Shown piece by piece: positions 28,311-36,086 of a DNA stretch of 64,000 bases (the first letter of the stretch is position 1; every line of letters begins with the position of its first letter). Origin of the DNA: Pseudaquabacterium pictum. GTDB lineage: Bacteria > Pseudomonadota > Gammaproteobacteria > Burkholderiales > Burkholderiaceae_C. Both the position numbers and the translations under genes were made by a program. The stretch spans positions 496,001-560,000 of the forward strand of contig NZ_BJCL01000002.1 of assembly GCF_005403045.1 (NCBI RefSeq). Direction: 5' to 3'. Under the pieces are notes generated by a model that did no database searches, was not told where the DNA came from, and saw nothing but the letters and a program-made list of their open reading frames with translations.

Positions 28311-30038
28311 ATGGCCCGTCCTGAACGCATCCGCCTCGGCGACCTGCTGATCCAGGAAGCGCTGCTCACGCCGGCGCAACTGGACGAGGCCCTGGTCGAC
28401 CAGAAGAAGACCGGCCGCAAGCTCGGCCGCATCTTCATCGACCGCCAGTGGGTGACCGAGGTGCAGATCGCCAAGGCGGTGGCGCGGCAGCTGCGCGCGC
28501 CCTTCATCGACCTGACCAGCCGCAACCTGCGGCCCGAGGTGGCCGGGCTGCTGCCCGAGACGCATGCCCGCCGCCTGCGGGCGCTGCCGATCGAGAACAC
28601 CGCCGGCGCGCCGCTGCGGGTGGCGATGGCCGACCCCACCGACCTGAACGCCTACGACGAGGTGGCGCGGCTGACCCGCCGCGAGATCGACCTGGCGGTG
28701 GTGGCCGAGAGCCACCTGCTGGCCGCGCTGGACCGGGTGTACCGCGGCGGCGACGCCATGGCCGGCCTGGCCCGCGAGCTGACGGCCGACATCGCCAACG
28801 TCGAGGACGAGATCGGCGACCTGCTGGGCCTGGGCGCCGTGACCACCGAAGACGCGCCGGTGGTGCGCCTGCTGAGCACGATGTTCGAGCAGGCGCTGCG
28901 CTCACGCGCGTCGGACATCCACATCGAGCCGCAGGAGCGGCACCTGCGGGTGCGCTTCCGCATCGACGGCATGCTGCATGTGCAGACCGAGGCCGACCCC
29001 AAGATCGCCGGCGCGGTGGCGCTGCGCCTGAAGTTGATGAGCGGCCTCGACATCAGCGAGAAGCGTCTGCCGCAGGACGGCCGCTTCCACGTCAAGCTCA
29101 AGCACGGCAGCGTGGACGTGCGCATCAGCACCCTGCCCACCCAGCATGGCGAATCGGTGGTGATGCGGCTGTTGAACCAGAGCGCCGGCCTGCTCAAGCT
29201 CGACAACCTGGGCCTGCCGGCCGACGTGGCCGCCGCGGTGGACCGCTGCCTGCAGCGGCCCAACGGCATGTTCGTCGTCACCGGCCCCACCGGCAGCGGC
29301 AAGACCACCACGCTGTACGCCGCGCTGAACGCGCTGAACGACACCGAGCGCAAGATCATCACCGTCGAGGACCCGATCGAATACCGCCTGCCGGGCCTGA
29401 ACCAGGTGCAGGTGCTCGACAAGATCGACCTCAGCTTCCAGCGGGTGCTGCGCGCCGCGCTGCGGCAGGACCCGGACGTGATCCTGATCGGCGAGATGCG
29501 CGACCAGACCACCGCCGAGATCGGCCTGCGCGCCGCGCTGACCGGCCACCTGGTGCTGAGCACGCTGCACACCAACGATGCGCTGTCCACCCCGCTGCGG
29601 CTGATCGACATGGGCGTGCCGCGCTACATGGTGGCGCTGAGCCTGCACCTGGTGCTGGCCCAGCGCCTGGTGCGCACCGTGTGCGCCGACTGCGCCGAAC
29701 CCTGCGCGCCCGACGACCACCACCTGGGCTGGCTGCGCGAGGCGCTGGGCGAGGCCTTCGACACCACGCTGGCCGGCCGCCCGCTGCGGCGCGGCCGCGG
29801 CTGCCCGTCCTGCAACCACACCGGCTACAGCGGCCGCACCGGCGTCTATGAATTCATCGAGATGACGCAGGAGCTGGTGGAAGCCATGAACGACGGCGAC
29901 CCGATCCGCTTCACCCAGGCCGGGCGCCGCCAGATGGCGGGCCGCACCCTGCGGCGCGATGCCCTGCGCCTGGCGCTGGAAGGCCGCACCACGCTGGACG
30001 AGGCGCTGCGTGTGGGCTCACAGCTGGCCGATGACTGA
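28311..30038 (+). CDS. mshE: Pilus extension ATPase MshE with cyclic-di-GMP-binding N-domain
   Basis: A 575-residue GspE/PilB-family hexameric ATPase that powers MSHA-type pilus extension in the cytoplasm. The N-terminus has two tandem MshEN motifs of the RLGxxLxxxxx(L)xxxxLxxxLxxQ type, at residues 8-31 (RLGDLLIQEALL...) and 37-60 (KLGRIFIDRQWV...); in Vibrio MshE these motifs bind cyclic di-GMP. The ATPase core shows Walker A GPTGSGKTTTLYAA (about 324), Asp box, Walker B DVILIGEMRD, and a His box TGHLVLSTLHTND. A four-Cys zinc motif (CADCAEPC and CPSCNHTGY) lies at the C-terminal side. Its gene lies between the secretin and the MshG platform. Confidence 0.96.
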   Translation: MARPERIRLGDLLIQEALLTPAQLDEALVDQKKTGRKLGRIFIDRQWVTEVQIAKAVARQLRAPFIDLTSRNLRPEVAGLLPETHARRLRALPIENTAGAPLRVAMADPTDLNAYDEVARLTRREIDLAVVAESHLLAALDRVYRGGDAMAGLARELTADIANVEDEIGDLLGLGAVTTEDAPVVRLLSTMFEQALRSRASDIHIEPQERHLRVRFRIDGMLHVQTEADPKIAGAVALRLKLMSGLDISEKRLPQDGRFHVKLKHGSVDVRISTLPTQHGESVVMRLLNQSAGLLKLDNLGLPADVAAAVDRCLQRPNGMFVVTGPTGSGKTTTLYAALNALNDTERKIITVEDPIEYRLPGLNQVQVLDKIDLSFQRVLRAALRQDPDVILIGEMRDQTTAEIGLRAALTGHLVLSTLHTNDALSTPLRLIDMGVPRYMVALSLHLVLAQRLVRTVCADCAEPCAPDDHHLGWLREALGEAFDTTLAGRPLRRGRGCPSCNHTGYSGRTGVYEFIEMTQELVEAMNDGDPIRFTQAGRRQMAGRTLRRDALRLALEGRTTLDEALRVGSQLADD

Positions 30039-30059
30039 ACCGCTGTGAGCGCCTGAGCC

Positions 30060-31292
30060 ATGCCACGCTTTGCCTACACCGGCCGCGGTGCCAGCGGTGC
30101 CGTCCAGGGCGAACTGGATGGCGCCGACGCCAACGCGGTGGCCACGCTGCTGATGTCGCGCGGCGTCACGCCGCTGCAGATCGCCGCCAGCGGCGACGGC
30201 GGCAGCGCCGACGCGGCGGCCGGCGGCGGCGCACTGGCGCTGTTCCAGCCCAAGGTGCAGCCGGCCGACCTGATGCTGTTCTCGCGCCAGCTGCACACCC
30301 TGCTGCGCGCCGGCGTGCCCATCCTGCGGGCACTGGCGGGGCTGCAGGAATCGGCGGTCAACCAGCGCTTCCGGCAGGTGCTGGGCGACGTGCGTCGCAG
30401 CCTGGAATCGGGCATCGAGCTGTCGATCTGCTTTGCCCAGCAGGGCGGCGTGTTCGACAACTTCTATGTGTCGATGGTGCGCGTGGGCGAGATGACCGGC
30501 CGGCTGGACGATGTGTTCATGCGGCTGTTCAAGCACATCGAGTTCGAGCAGTTCATGCGCCAGCAGGTCAAGAGCGCGCTGCGCTACCCCGGCTTCGTGC
30601 TGCTGGCGATGATGGTGGCCATCGGCGTGATCAATGCGCTGGTGGTGCCCGCCTTCGCCAACGTGTTCAAGAGCTTCGGCGCCGAGCTGCCGCTGGCCAC
30701 CCGCATCCTGGTGGCCAGCAGCAACTTCACGCTGGCCTACGGCTGGCTGCTGCTGGGCGGCGCGGTCGCGGCATTCTTCACGCTGCGCCAATGGATTGCG
30801 CAACCATCCGGCCGCCGGGTGTGGGACCGGCTGCTGCTGCGCCTGCCGCTGGCCGGGCGGATCGTGCAGAAAGCCACGCTGTCGCGGTTTGCGCGCAGCT
30901 TCGCGCTGGCCCTGAAGAGCGGCGTGCCCATCGAGCAGGCACTGAGCGTGGTGGCGCAGACGGTGGACAACGCCTGGATCAGCCACCAGATCGACGGCAT
31001 GCGCGAAGCGGTGGAACGCGGCGACACCATCCTGCGCGCCGCGGTGGCCAGCGGCGTGTTCACCCCGGTGGTGCTGCAGATGATCGCCGTGGGCGAGGAG
31101 ACCGGCGCCATCGACGAGCTGATGGAAGAGGTGGCCGAGCTCTACGGCAGCGACGTGCAGTACGAACTGAAGACGCTGTCGCAGCAGATCGAGCCGATCC
31201 TGATCGTCTTCCTCGGCGTGCTGGTGCTGGTGCTGGCCCTGGGCGTGTTCCTGCCGCTGTGGGACCTGGGCCGGGTCACCCTCAAGAAGTGA
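30060..31292 (+). CDS. mshG: Pilus inner-membrane platform protein MshG (PilC/GspF family)
   Basis: A 410-residue polytopic inner-membrane protein with two T2SF domains (about residues 78-200 and 280-402). The start MPRFAYTGRGASGAVQGEL is the usual family beginning. SVNQRF-like and GVPILRALAGLQES, then FYVSMVRVGEMTGRLDDV mark domain one; FALALKSGVPIEQALSV and IAVGEETGAIDELM mark domain two. Membrane helices are near residues 175-200, 225-245 and 378-400. It organises pilin polymerisation driven by MshE. The gene follows mshE by 21 bases and precedes the major pilin by 93 bases. Confidence 0.95.
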   Translation: MPRFAYTGRGASGAVQGELDGADANAVATLLMSRGVTPLQIAASGDGGSADAAAGGGALALFQPKVQPADLMLFSRQLHTLLRAGVPILRALAGLQESAVNQRFRQVLGDVRRSLESGIELSICFAQQGGVFDNFYVSMVRVGEMTGRLDDVFMRLFKHIEFEQFMRQQVKSALRYPGFVLLAMMVAIGVINALVVPAFANVFKSFGAELPLATRILVASSNFTLAYGWLLLGGAVAAFFTLRQWIAQPSGRRVWDRLLLRLPLAGRIVQKATLSRFARSFALALKSGVPIEQALSVVAQTVDNAWISHQIDGMREAVERGDTILRAAVASGVFTPVVLQMIAVGEETGAIDELMEEVAELYGSDVQYELKTLSQQIEPILIVFLGVLVLVLALGVFLPLWDLGRVTLKK

Positions 31293-31385
31293 GCGCACCG
31301 CACCGATAACCCCTTGAACCCAATGCCCTGTGGCTGCGGGATGTCCCCCGAAACCTCAGCCCTGCCACACCCCTGGAGTCCCCCC

Positions 31386-31799
31386 ATGAAATTCCGTCCC
31401 CAAGGCTTCACGATGATCGAGCTGATCGTCGTCATCGTCATCCTGGGCGTTCTGGCCGCCACCGCCCTGCCCAAGTTCATCGACATGAACAGCGACGCCA
31501 AGAGCGCGGCGCTCAAGGGTGTGGTCGGCGCTGCGGCCAGCGCGATGACGATCAACTACAGCGGCTGCGCCGTGGCGGCACAGGCCGCGACCAGCGGCAA
31601 GTGCGTGAAGGTGGACAACTGCAACGACCTGGGCACCATCATGCAGGGCGGCCTGCCCGCCGGCTACACCGTGGCCGATGGCGCGCTGGGCACCGGCGCC
31701 GCCGGCAGCAACGGCGTGGAAGCCACCTGCACCATCACCCAGACCGAAGGCAGCGCCACCGGCACCTTCACCGGCATCGCGGCAGGCAACGGCCTCTGA
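31386..31799 (+). CDS. mshA: Major prepilin, MshA-like
   Basis: A 137-residue type IV prepilin. The short leader MKFRPQG is cut before Phe by the prepilin peptidase, giving the N-methylated helix FTMIELIVVIVILGVLAATA with Glu5. Four cysteines (SGC, GKC, DNC, ATC) could form two disulfides; a C-terminal disulfide loop is usual. Length and gene position between mshG and mshQ fit the major subunit MshA. GGAG is seven bases upstream of the ATG at 31386; an in-frame ATG at 31314 is further from any ribosome site and would add a non-leader extension. A strong hairpin follows the stop, suggesting a separately abundant transcript. Confidence 0.93.
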   Translation: MKFRPQGFTMIELIVVIVILGVLAATALPKFIDMNSDAKSAALKGVVGAAASAMTINYSGCAVAAQAATSGKCVKVDNCNDLGTIMQGGLPAGYTVADGALGTGAAGSNGVEATCTITQTEGSATGTFTGIAAGNGL

Positions 31800-31805
31800 T
31801 CCCCC

Positions 31806-31848
31806 ACCGGACCGCGCCAGTGCCTGGGAACAGGCCGCGCGGTCCGGT
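31806..31848 (+). terminator. Strong intrinsic-type hairpin after the major pilin gene
   Basis: A 12-bp perfect inverted repeat (ACCGGACCGCGC at 31806-31817 with GCGCGGTCCGGT at 31837-31848) encloses a second 5-bp stem (GCCTG/CAGGC) with a GGAA tetraloop. It starts six bases after the mshA stop and ends in a short T-containing tail (TCATTT). Such structures end or stabilise abundant pilin transcripts and lower expression of downstream genes. Confidence 0.85.
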
Positions 31849-31895
31849 TCATTTCGGCCCCTGATCCGGCGGCGCACCGGGCACCATCCAGCGGG

Positions 31896-34800
31896 ATGGT
31901 CCTGTGCAACCCACCCCGACCGCGACACCTGCTGTCGACGGCAACAGCCAGGCGGGGCGCCGCCGGCGGGGCGGTGGTTTGGCGCTGGATCTGGCTGCTG
32001 CTGGTGCTGCTGCAAGGCCCGGCCGCGCTGGCCGCCAGCTACATCCCCACGGCATCGGCCAACACCGCCAGCGCCTACCCGTGGATCGACATCGCCACCA
32101 CCGGCACCGCGCTGAACCTGGGGGACGATGCGGTCTCCGGCAGCATCCCCATCGGCTTCAGCTTCGCCCTCGGCAACCGCAGCTATACCACGTTGCGGGT
32201 GGACAGCAACGGCACGCTGCAGTTCGCCAGCGCCACCAGCGTCTTCACCAACACCACGCTGCCGCTGGACGGCACGTCCGGCAAGCCCAACATCGACGCG
32301 GTGCTGCTGCCGCTGTGGGACGACCTGCTGCCCGGCAGCGGCCAGGTGCGCTACCGCACCCAGGGCACGGCACCGGCACGGGTGTTCATCGTGTCCTGGA
32401 TCAACGTGCCGTACTACGGTGGCGGCAATGCGCAGCGGGCCACCTTCCAGGTGCAGTTGCACGAGCAGGGCCAGATCGTCTACCGCTACGGCGCCGTGGA
32501 CGGCAGCGGCGGCGCCCACAGCCCCGCCGGCAGCATGAGCAACCCGCGCGGCGCGGTGGTGGGCCTGGAGGTCAGCAACAGCGACTTCGTGCAATACGCC
32601 CGACAGACCGCGGCCGTGCCCTCGGGCACCACCATCCTGTGGTCGCGCGACCCGGGCGCGCCGGTGCTGGAGTACCTGTTCAACGAGGCCAGCTGGAACG
32701 GCAGCAGCGGCGAGGTGCGCGACACCTCGGGCAGCGGCCTGCACGGCACGGCGGCCAGCCTGTCGGCCACCAAGCCCACCACCGCCTCGGCCACGCCGGC
32801 GCTCGGCGGTGCCACCGGCACCTGCGGCTATGGCGTGTTCAACCGCAGCAACAAGGACCATGTGGCCGTGCCCGCGGACGCACCCAACCATGGTGCCGGC
32901 GGCAGCTTCACCATCAGCGCCTGGATCCGCGCCACCGACGCCAGCCTGCCCGCCCAGCGCATCGTGGTCGATGACCAGAACAACAACGGCGGCTACGGCC
33001 TGTCGCTGGGCGACGGCGGTGCCGGCACCCTGCGCTTCCTGAGCCGCGGCACACCCTCCCAGGTGGTCCTGGACTCCCCCTCGGTGATCGCCAGCAACAC
33101 CTGGTACTTCGTCGCCGCCAGCGTGGACACCGCCACCAGGACCAAGCGGCTCCTGGTCTACAACAGCGCCGGCAGCCAGCTGGCAGCGGTCAGCGCCACC
33201 TACACCGAGGCCAGCTTCGGCAGCGATGCGGGCGACATGTCGGTCGGCGGCGAGAACAACGCGGCCACCGAGGCCTCGAATGCCTTCGGCTTCGGCGGCA
33301 ACATCGACGAGGTGCGGATCTTCGGTGCGGCGCTGAGCACCACCCAGCTCGACGCCGTGCGGCTGCTGACCACGAACTGCACGCCCGCCACGCTGGTGGC
33401 GGAGTACCGCTTCGAGGAGTCGGCCTGGAACGGCACGGCCGGCGAACTCAAGGACAGCGGGCTCGCCAGCGGCGGTCCGTACAACGGCCGCGCCCAGGGC
33501 AGCGGCCTGCCCAGCCCGGCCACCACCAGCCCGGCGCGCACCGGCAACCCGGGCACCTGCGGCTACGCCACCCTGCCGGGCCCGACCAGCGGCGGCGGCA
33601 GCTTCGTCGTCAACAGCCTGCCGGTGGTGACCACCGCCGGCGCGCAGACCACCATCGGCTTCTGGATGTACTGGAACGGCATCGACAGCAACGTGGCGGT
33701 GGGCTGGAACCGCTACCTGGTGGGCATGGCGTCCAACCTGATCGGCTTCAACACCGACAACGGCGATCTCTACGGCACGTCGGCCAGCGGCCTGGCCAAT
33801 GGCTGGCACCATGTGGTGGCCGTCTTCACCAACGGTGGCGTCACCGCCAACAGGCTCTATATCAACGGCTCGCTGCGGTCGCTCAGCCAGGTGGCCGGTA
33901 CGCCAGTCAACGCGAATGCGGTGGTCACCAGCAACCTCACCATCGGCGGCTACGGCAACAACACCAACTACCGGTTCACCGGCCGCATCGACGAGGTGGT
34001 GGTCTACAACGGCGCGCTGTCGGCGGGCGAGGTCACCAGCCTGTACCAGCGCACCCGCCCCTGCTTCACCGCGCCGGACCACCTCGAGATCCGGCTCGAG
34101 AGCGGCACCGGCCTGACCTGCGCACCGGCGACGCTGACGGTGGTGGCCTGCAAGGATGCCAGCTGCAGCGCCCTGTACGACGGCGGCCTCACCGGCAGCC
34201 TGACCGCCACCGGCGCCGGCATGAGCGTGGCCTGGCCCGATGGCCAGAGCTTCCGCATCCCGGCGGGCAGCGGCAGCACCACGCTGCGCATGCAGCTCAC
34301 CACCGCCGGCAGCGTGGTGGTGGGCGCCAACGGACTGGCGCCGGCCCCCACCCGCACCACCACCTGCAACTTCGGCAGCCCGCAGTGCACTTTCAGCGCC
34401 GCCGCAGCCGCGCTGCGCTTCGACGTGCCCGACCACCGCGCCGAGAGCGCGCAGCCGTTCAGCGTCAGCGCCGTGGGCTCGTCGGGCGGCAGTTGCAACG
34501 CGGCCTTCGCCTCGTCCACCCGCACGCTGCGGCTGCGGTGCAGCTACGTCAATCCAGGCACCGGCACGCTGCCGGTGCGGGTGGGTGGCACGGCACTGAA
34601 CAGCGGCAACAACAGCGCCCTGGCCTGCGACGGCACGGGCCGCGACGTGAGCCTGGCCTTCGACGCCAGCGGCGTGGCCAATGCGACGCTGCTGTATGCC
34701 GATGCCGGGCAGGTGCAGCTGAACGCCACCTACACCGGCAGTCTCGCCACCGCCGACATCGGTCTGACGATGACCGGCTCCGACCGCTTCATCACCGCAC

Positions 34801-36014
34801 CGGCCAGCTTTGGCTTCAGCGGCATCACGGCCGGGCCGATCCGCGCCGGCAATGCCTTCGCCGCCAACGTGACGGCGCGCAACAGCACCGGCAGCACCAC
34901 GCCCAACTTCGGCCGCGAGACACCGCCGCAGGAGGTGCTGCTGGGCTTCAGCCGCTTCCAGCCCACCGGCAGCGGCGCCAGCGACGGCAGCTTCAGCGGC
35001 AACCTGGGCAGCTTCTCCGGCGGCAGCGCGACAGCCAGCGATCTGGCCTGGACCGAGGTGGGCAGCCTCGACCTGAGCGCCGCGCTGGTCAGCGGCAGCT
35101 ACCTGGGCACCGGCATGGCCGTGACCGGCAGCACCGGCAGCAGCGGGGCGGTGGGCCGCTTCATCCCGCACCACTTCGATGTGGCACTGACGCCGGCCTG
35201 CGGCGCCTTCAGCTACGCCGGCCAGCCCTTCACCGCCACGGTGACCGCCCGCAACGCCTTCAACGACACCACGGTCAACTACGACGGCGGCAGCACCACC
35301 AGCCCCAACCACGCCAAGCTGGTGACCCTGGCCAATGTGCCCGCCCTGGGCCTGGGCAGTCTGTCGGGCAGCAGCCTCGCGGCCAGCGTCTTCCGTGCCG
35401 GCGTGGGCAGTGGCCTGCCGGCCTACAGCTTCAGCAGCAAGACCACCGCGCCGCAGAGCCTGGTGCTGCGCGCCACCGACACCGACAGCACCAGTTCCAG
35501 CGGCCACGCCGAACCGGCGATGCCGTTGCGCAGCGGCCGGCTGCGGCTGGCCAACGCCTTCGGCCAGGCCACGGCCGCGCTGCAGCTGGCTGCCACCACC
35601 GACTACTGGAACGGCAGCCTCTGGCAGCTCAACAGCGCCGACAGCTGCACCGCCCTGGCCGCCAGCAGCGTGGCGCTGAGCAACCCGCGCGGCGCCACCG
35701 GCGCGGCCAGCACCGCCACCAGCAGCGCCGGCGAGGTGGCCATCAGCAGCGGCAGCGGGCTGCTGACACTGACGGCGCCCAGCCCGGCCGGCAGCACGCT
35801 GAGCCTGGACATCGCCGTCAACCTGGGCAGCACCGGCACCGACCAGTCCTGCAACAGCCTGCGCCCGGCCAGCACCGGCGCCGGCCTGCCCTGGCTGCGG
35901 GCGCAGAACGGCAGCTGCGCGGCCACCGCCGACCGCGACCCCGCCGCCCGCGCCAGCTTCGGCATCTTTGCGCCGGAGACCCGCAAGACGGTGCATGTGC
36001 GCGACCTCTACTGA
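31896..36014 (+). CDS. mshQ: MshQ-like LamG/DUF6701 exported protein, copy 1
   Basis: A 1372-residue exported protein. A signal peptide (hydrophobic WIWLLLVLLQGPAALAA, about residues 31-47) is followed by a nidogen/PA14-like N-terminal region (about 48-255; DSNGTLQFAS and LLPLWDDLLPGSGQ). Two LamG (concanavalin-like) domains occur, at about 256-497 and 500-722, each beginning with an EYxFxEASWNG-type motif. The rest (about 724-1372) is the MshQ-type DUF6701 domain, with SPQCTF-like Cys motifs and the final PETRKTVHVRDLY. LamG domains often bind sugars, so a tip or surface adhesin role is plausible but inferred. ATG at 31896 has no clear ribosome site; GTG at 31974 is an alternative. Confidence 0.88.
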   Translation: MVLCNPPRPRHLLSTATARRGAAGGAVVWRWIWLLLVLLQGPAALAASYIPTASANTASAYPWIDIATTGTALNLGDDAVSGSIPIGFSFALGNRSYTTLRVDSNGTLQFASATSVFTNTTLPLDGTSGKPNIDAVLLPLWDDLLPGSGQVRYRTQGTAPARVFIVSWINVPYYGGGNAQRATFQVQLHEQGQIVYRYGAVDGSGGAHSPAGSMSNPRGAVVGLEVSNSDFVQYARQTAAVPSGTTILWSRDPGAPVLEYLFNEASWNGSSGEVRDTSGSGLHGTAASLSATKPTTASATPALGGATGTCGYGVFNRSNKDHVAVPADAPNHGAGGSFTISAWIRATDASLPAQRIVVDDQNNNGGYGLSLGDGGAGTLRFLSRGTPSQVVLDSPSVIASNTWYFVAASVDTATRTKRLLVYNSAGSQLAAVSATYTEASFGSDAGDMSVGGENNAATEASNAFGFGGNIDEVRIFGAALSTTQLDAVRLLTTNCTPATLVAEYRFEESAWNGTAGELKDSGLASGGPYNGRAQGSGLPSPATTSPARTGNPGTCGYATLPGPTSGGGSFVVNSLPVVTTAGAQTTIGFWMYWNGIDSNVAVGWNRYLVGMASNLIGFNTDNGDLYGTSASGLANGWHHVVAVFTNGGVTANRLYINGSLRSLSQVAGTPVNANAVVTSNLTIGGYGNNTNYRFTGRIDEVVVYNGALSAGEVTSLYQRTRPCFTAPDHLEIRLESGTGLTCAPATLTVVACKDASCSALYDGGLTGSLTATGAGMSVAWPDGQSFRIPAGSGSTTLRMQLTTAGSVVVGANGLAPAPTRTTTCNFGSPQCTFSAAAAALRFDVPDHRAESAQPFSVSAVGSSGGSCNAAFASSTRTLRLRCSYVNPGTGTLPVRVGGTALNSGNNSALACDGTGRDVSLAFDASGVANATLLYADAGQVQLNATYTGSLATADIGLTMTGSDRFITAPASFGFSGITAGPIRAGNAFAANVTARNSTGSTTPNFGRETPPQEVLLGFSRFQPTGSGASDGSFSGNLGSFSGGSATASDLAWTEVGSLDLSAALVSGSYLGTGMAVTGSTGSSGAVGRFIPHHFDVALTPACGAFSYAGQPFTATVTARNAFNDTTVNYDGGSTTSPNHAKLVTLANVPALGLGSLSGSSLAASVFRAGVGSGLPAYSFSSKTTAPQSLVLRATDTDSTSSSGHAEPAMPLRSGRLRLANAFGQATAALQLAATTDYWNGSLWQLNSADSCTALAASSVALSNPRGATGAASTATSSAGEVAISSGSGLLTLTAPSPAGSTLSLDIAVNLGSTGTDQSCNSLRPASTGAGLPWLRAQNGSCAATADRDPAARASFGIFAPETRKTVHVRDLY
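35631..36014 (+). repeat. Near-identical 3' end shared by the two mshQ-like genes, copy 1
   Basis: These last 384 bases of the first mshQ-like gene align without gaps to 40416-40799, with about 13 mismatches by eye (roughly 97% identical). Upstream of this block the paralogs are much more diverged. The pattern suggests recent gene conversion or a recent partial duplication. Confidence 0.9.
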
Positions 36015-36086
36015 CGGGAACAAGGCCGCAGCGGCGGCGCTTTTCACGCGGTGGCCACCCGGGCCGCAGCGGCAACATACCAGCCG

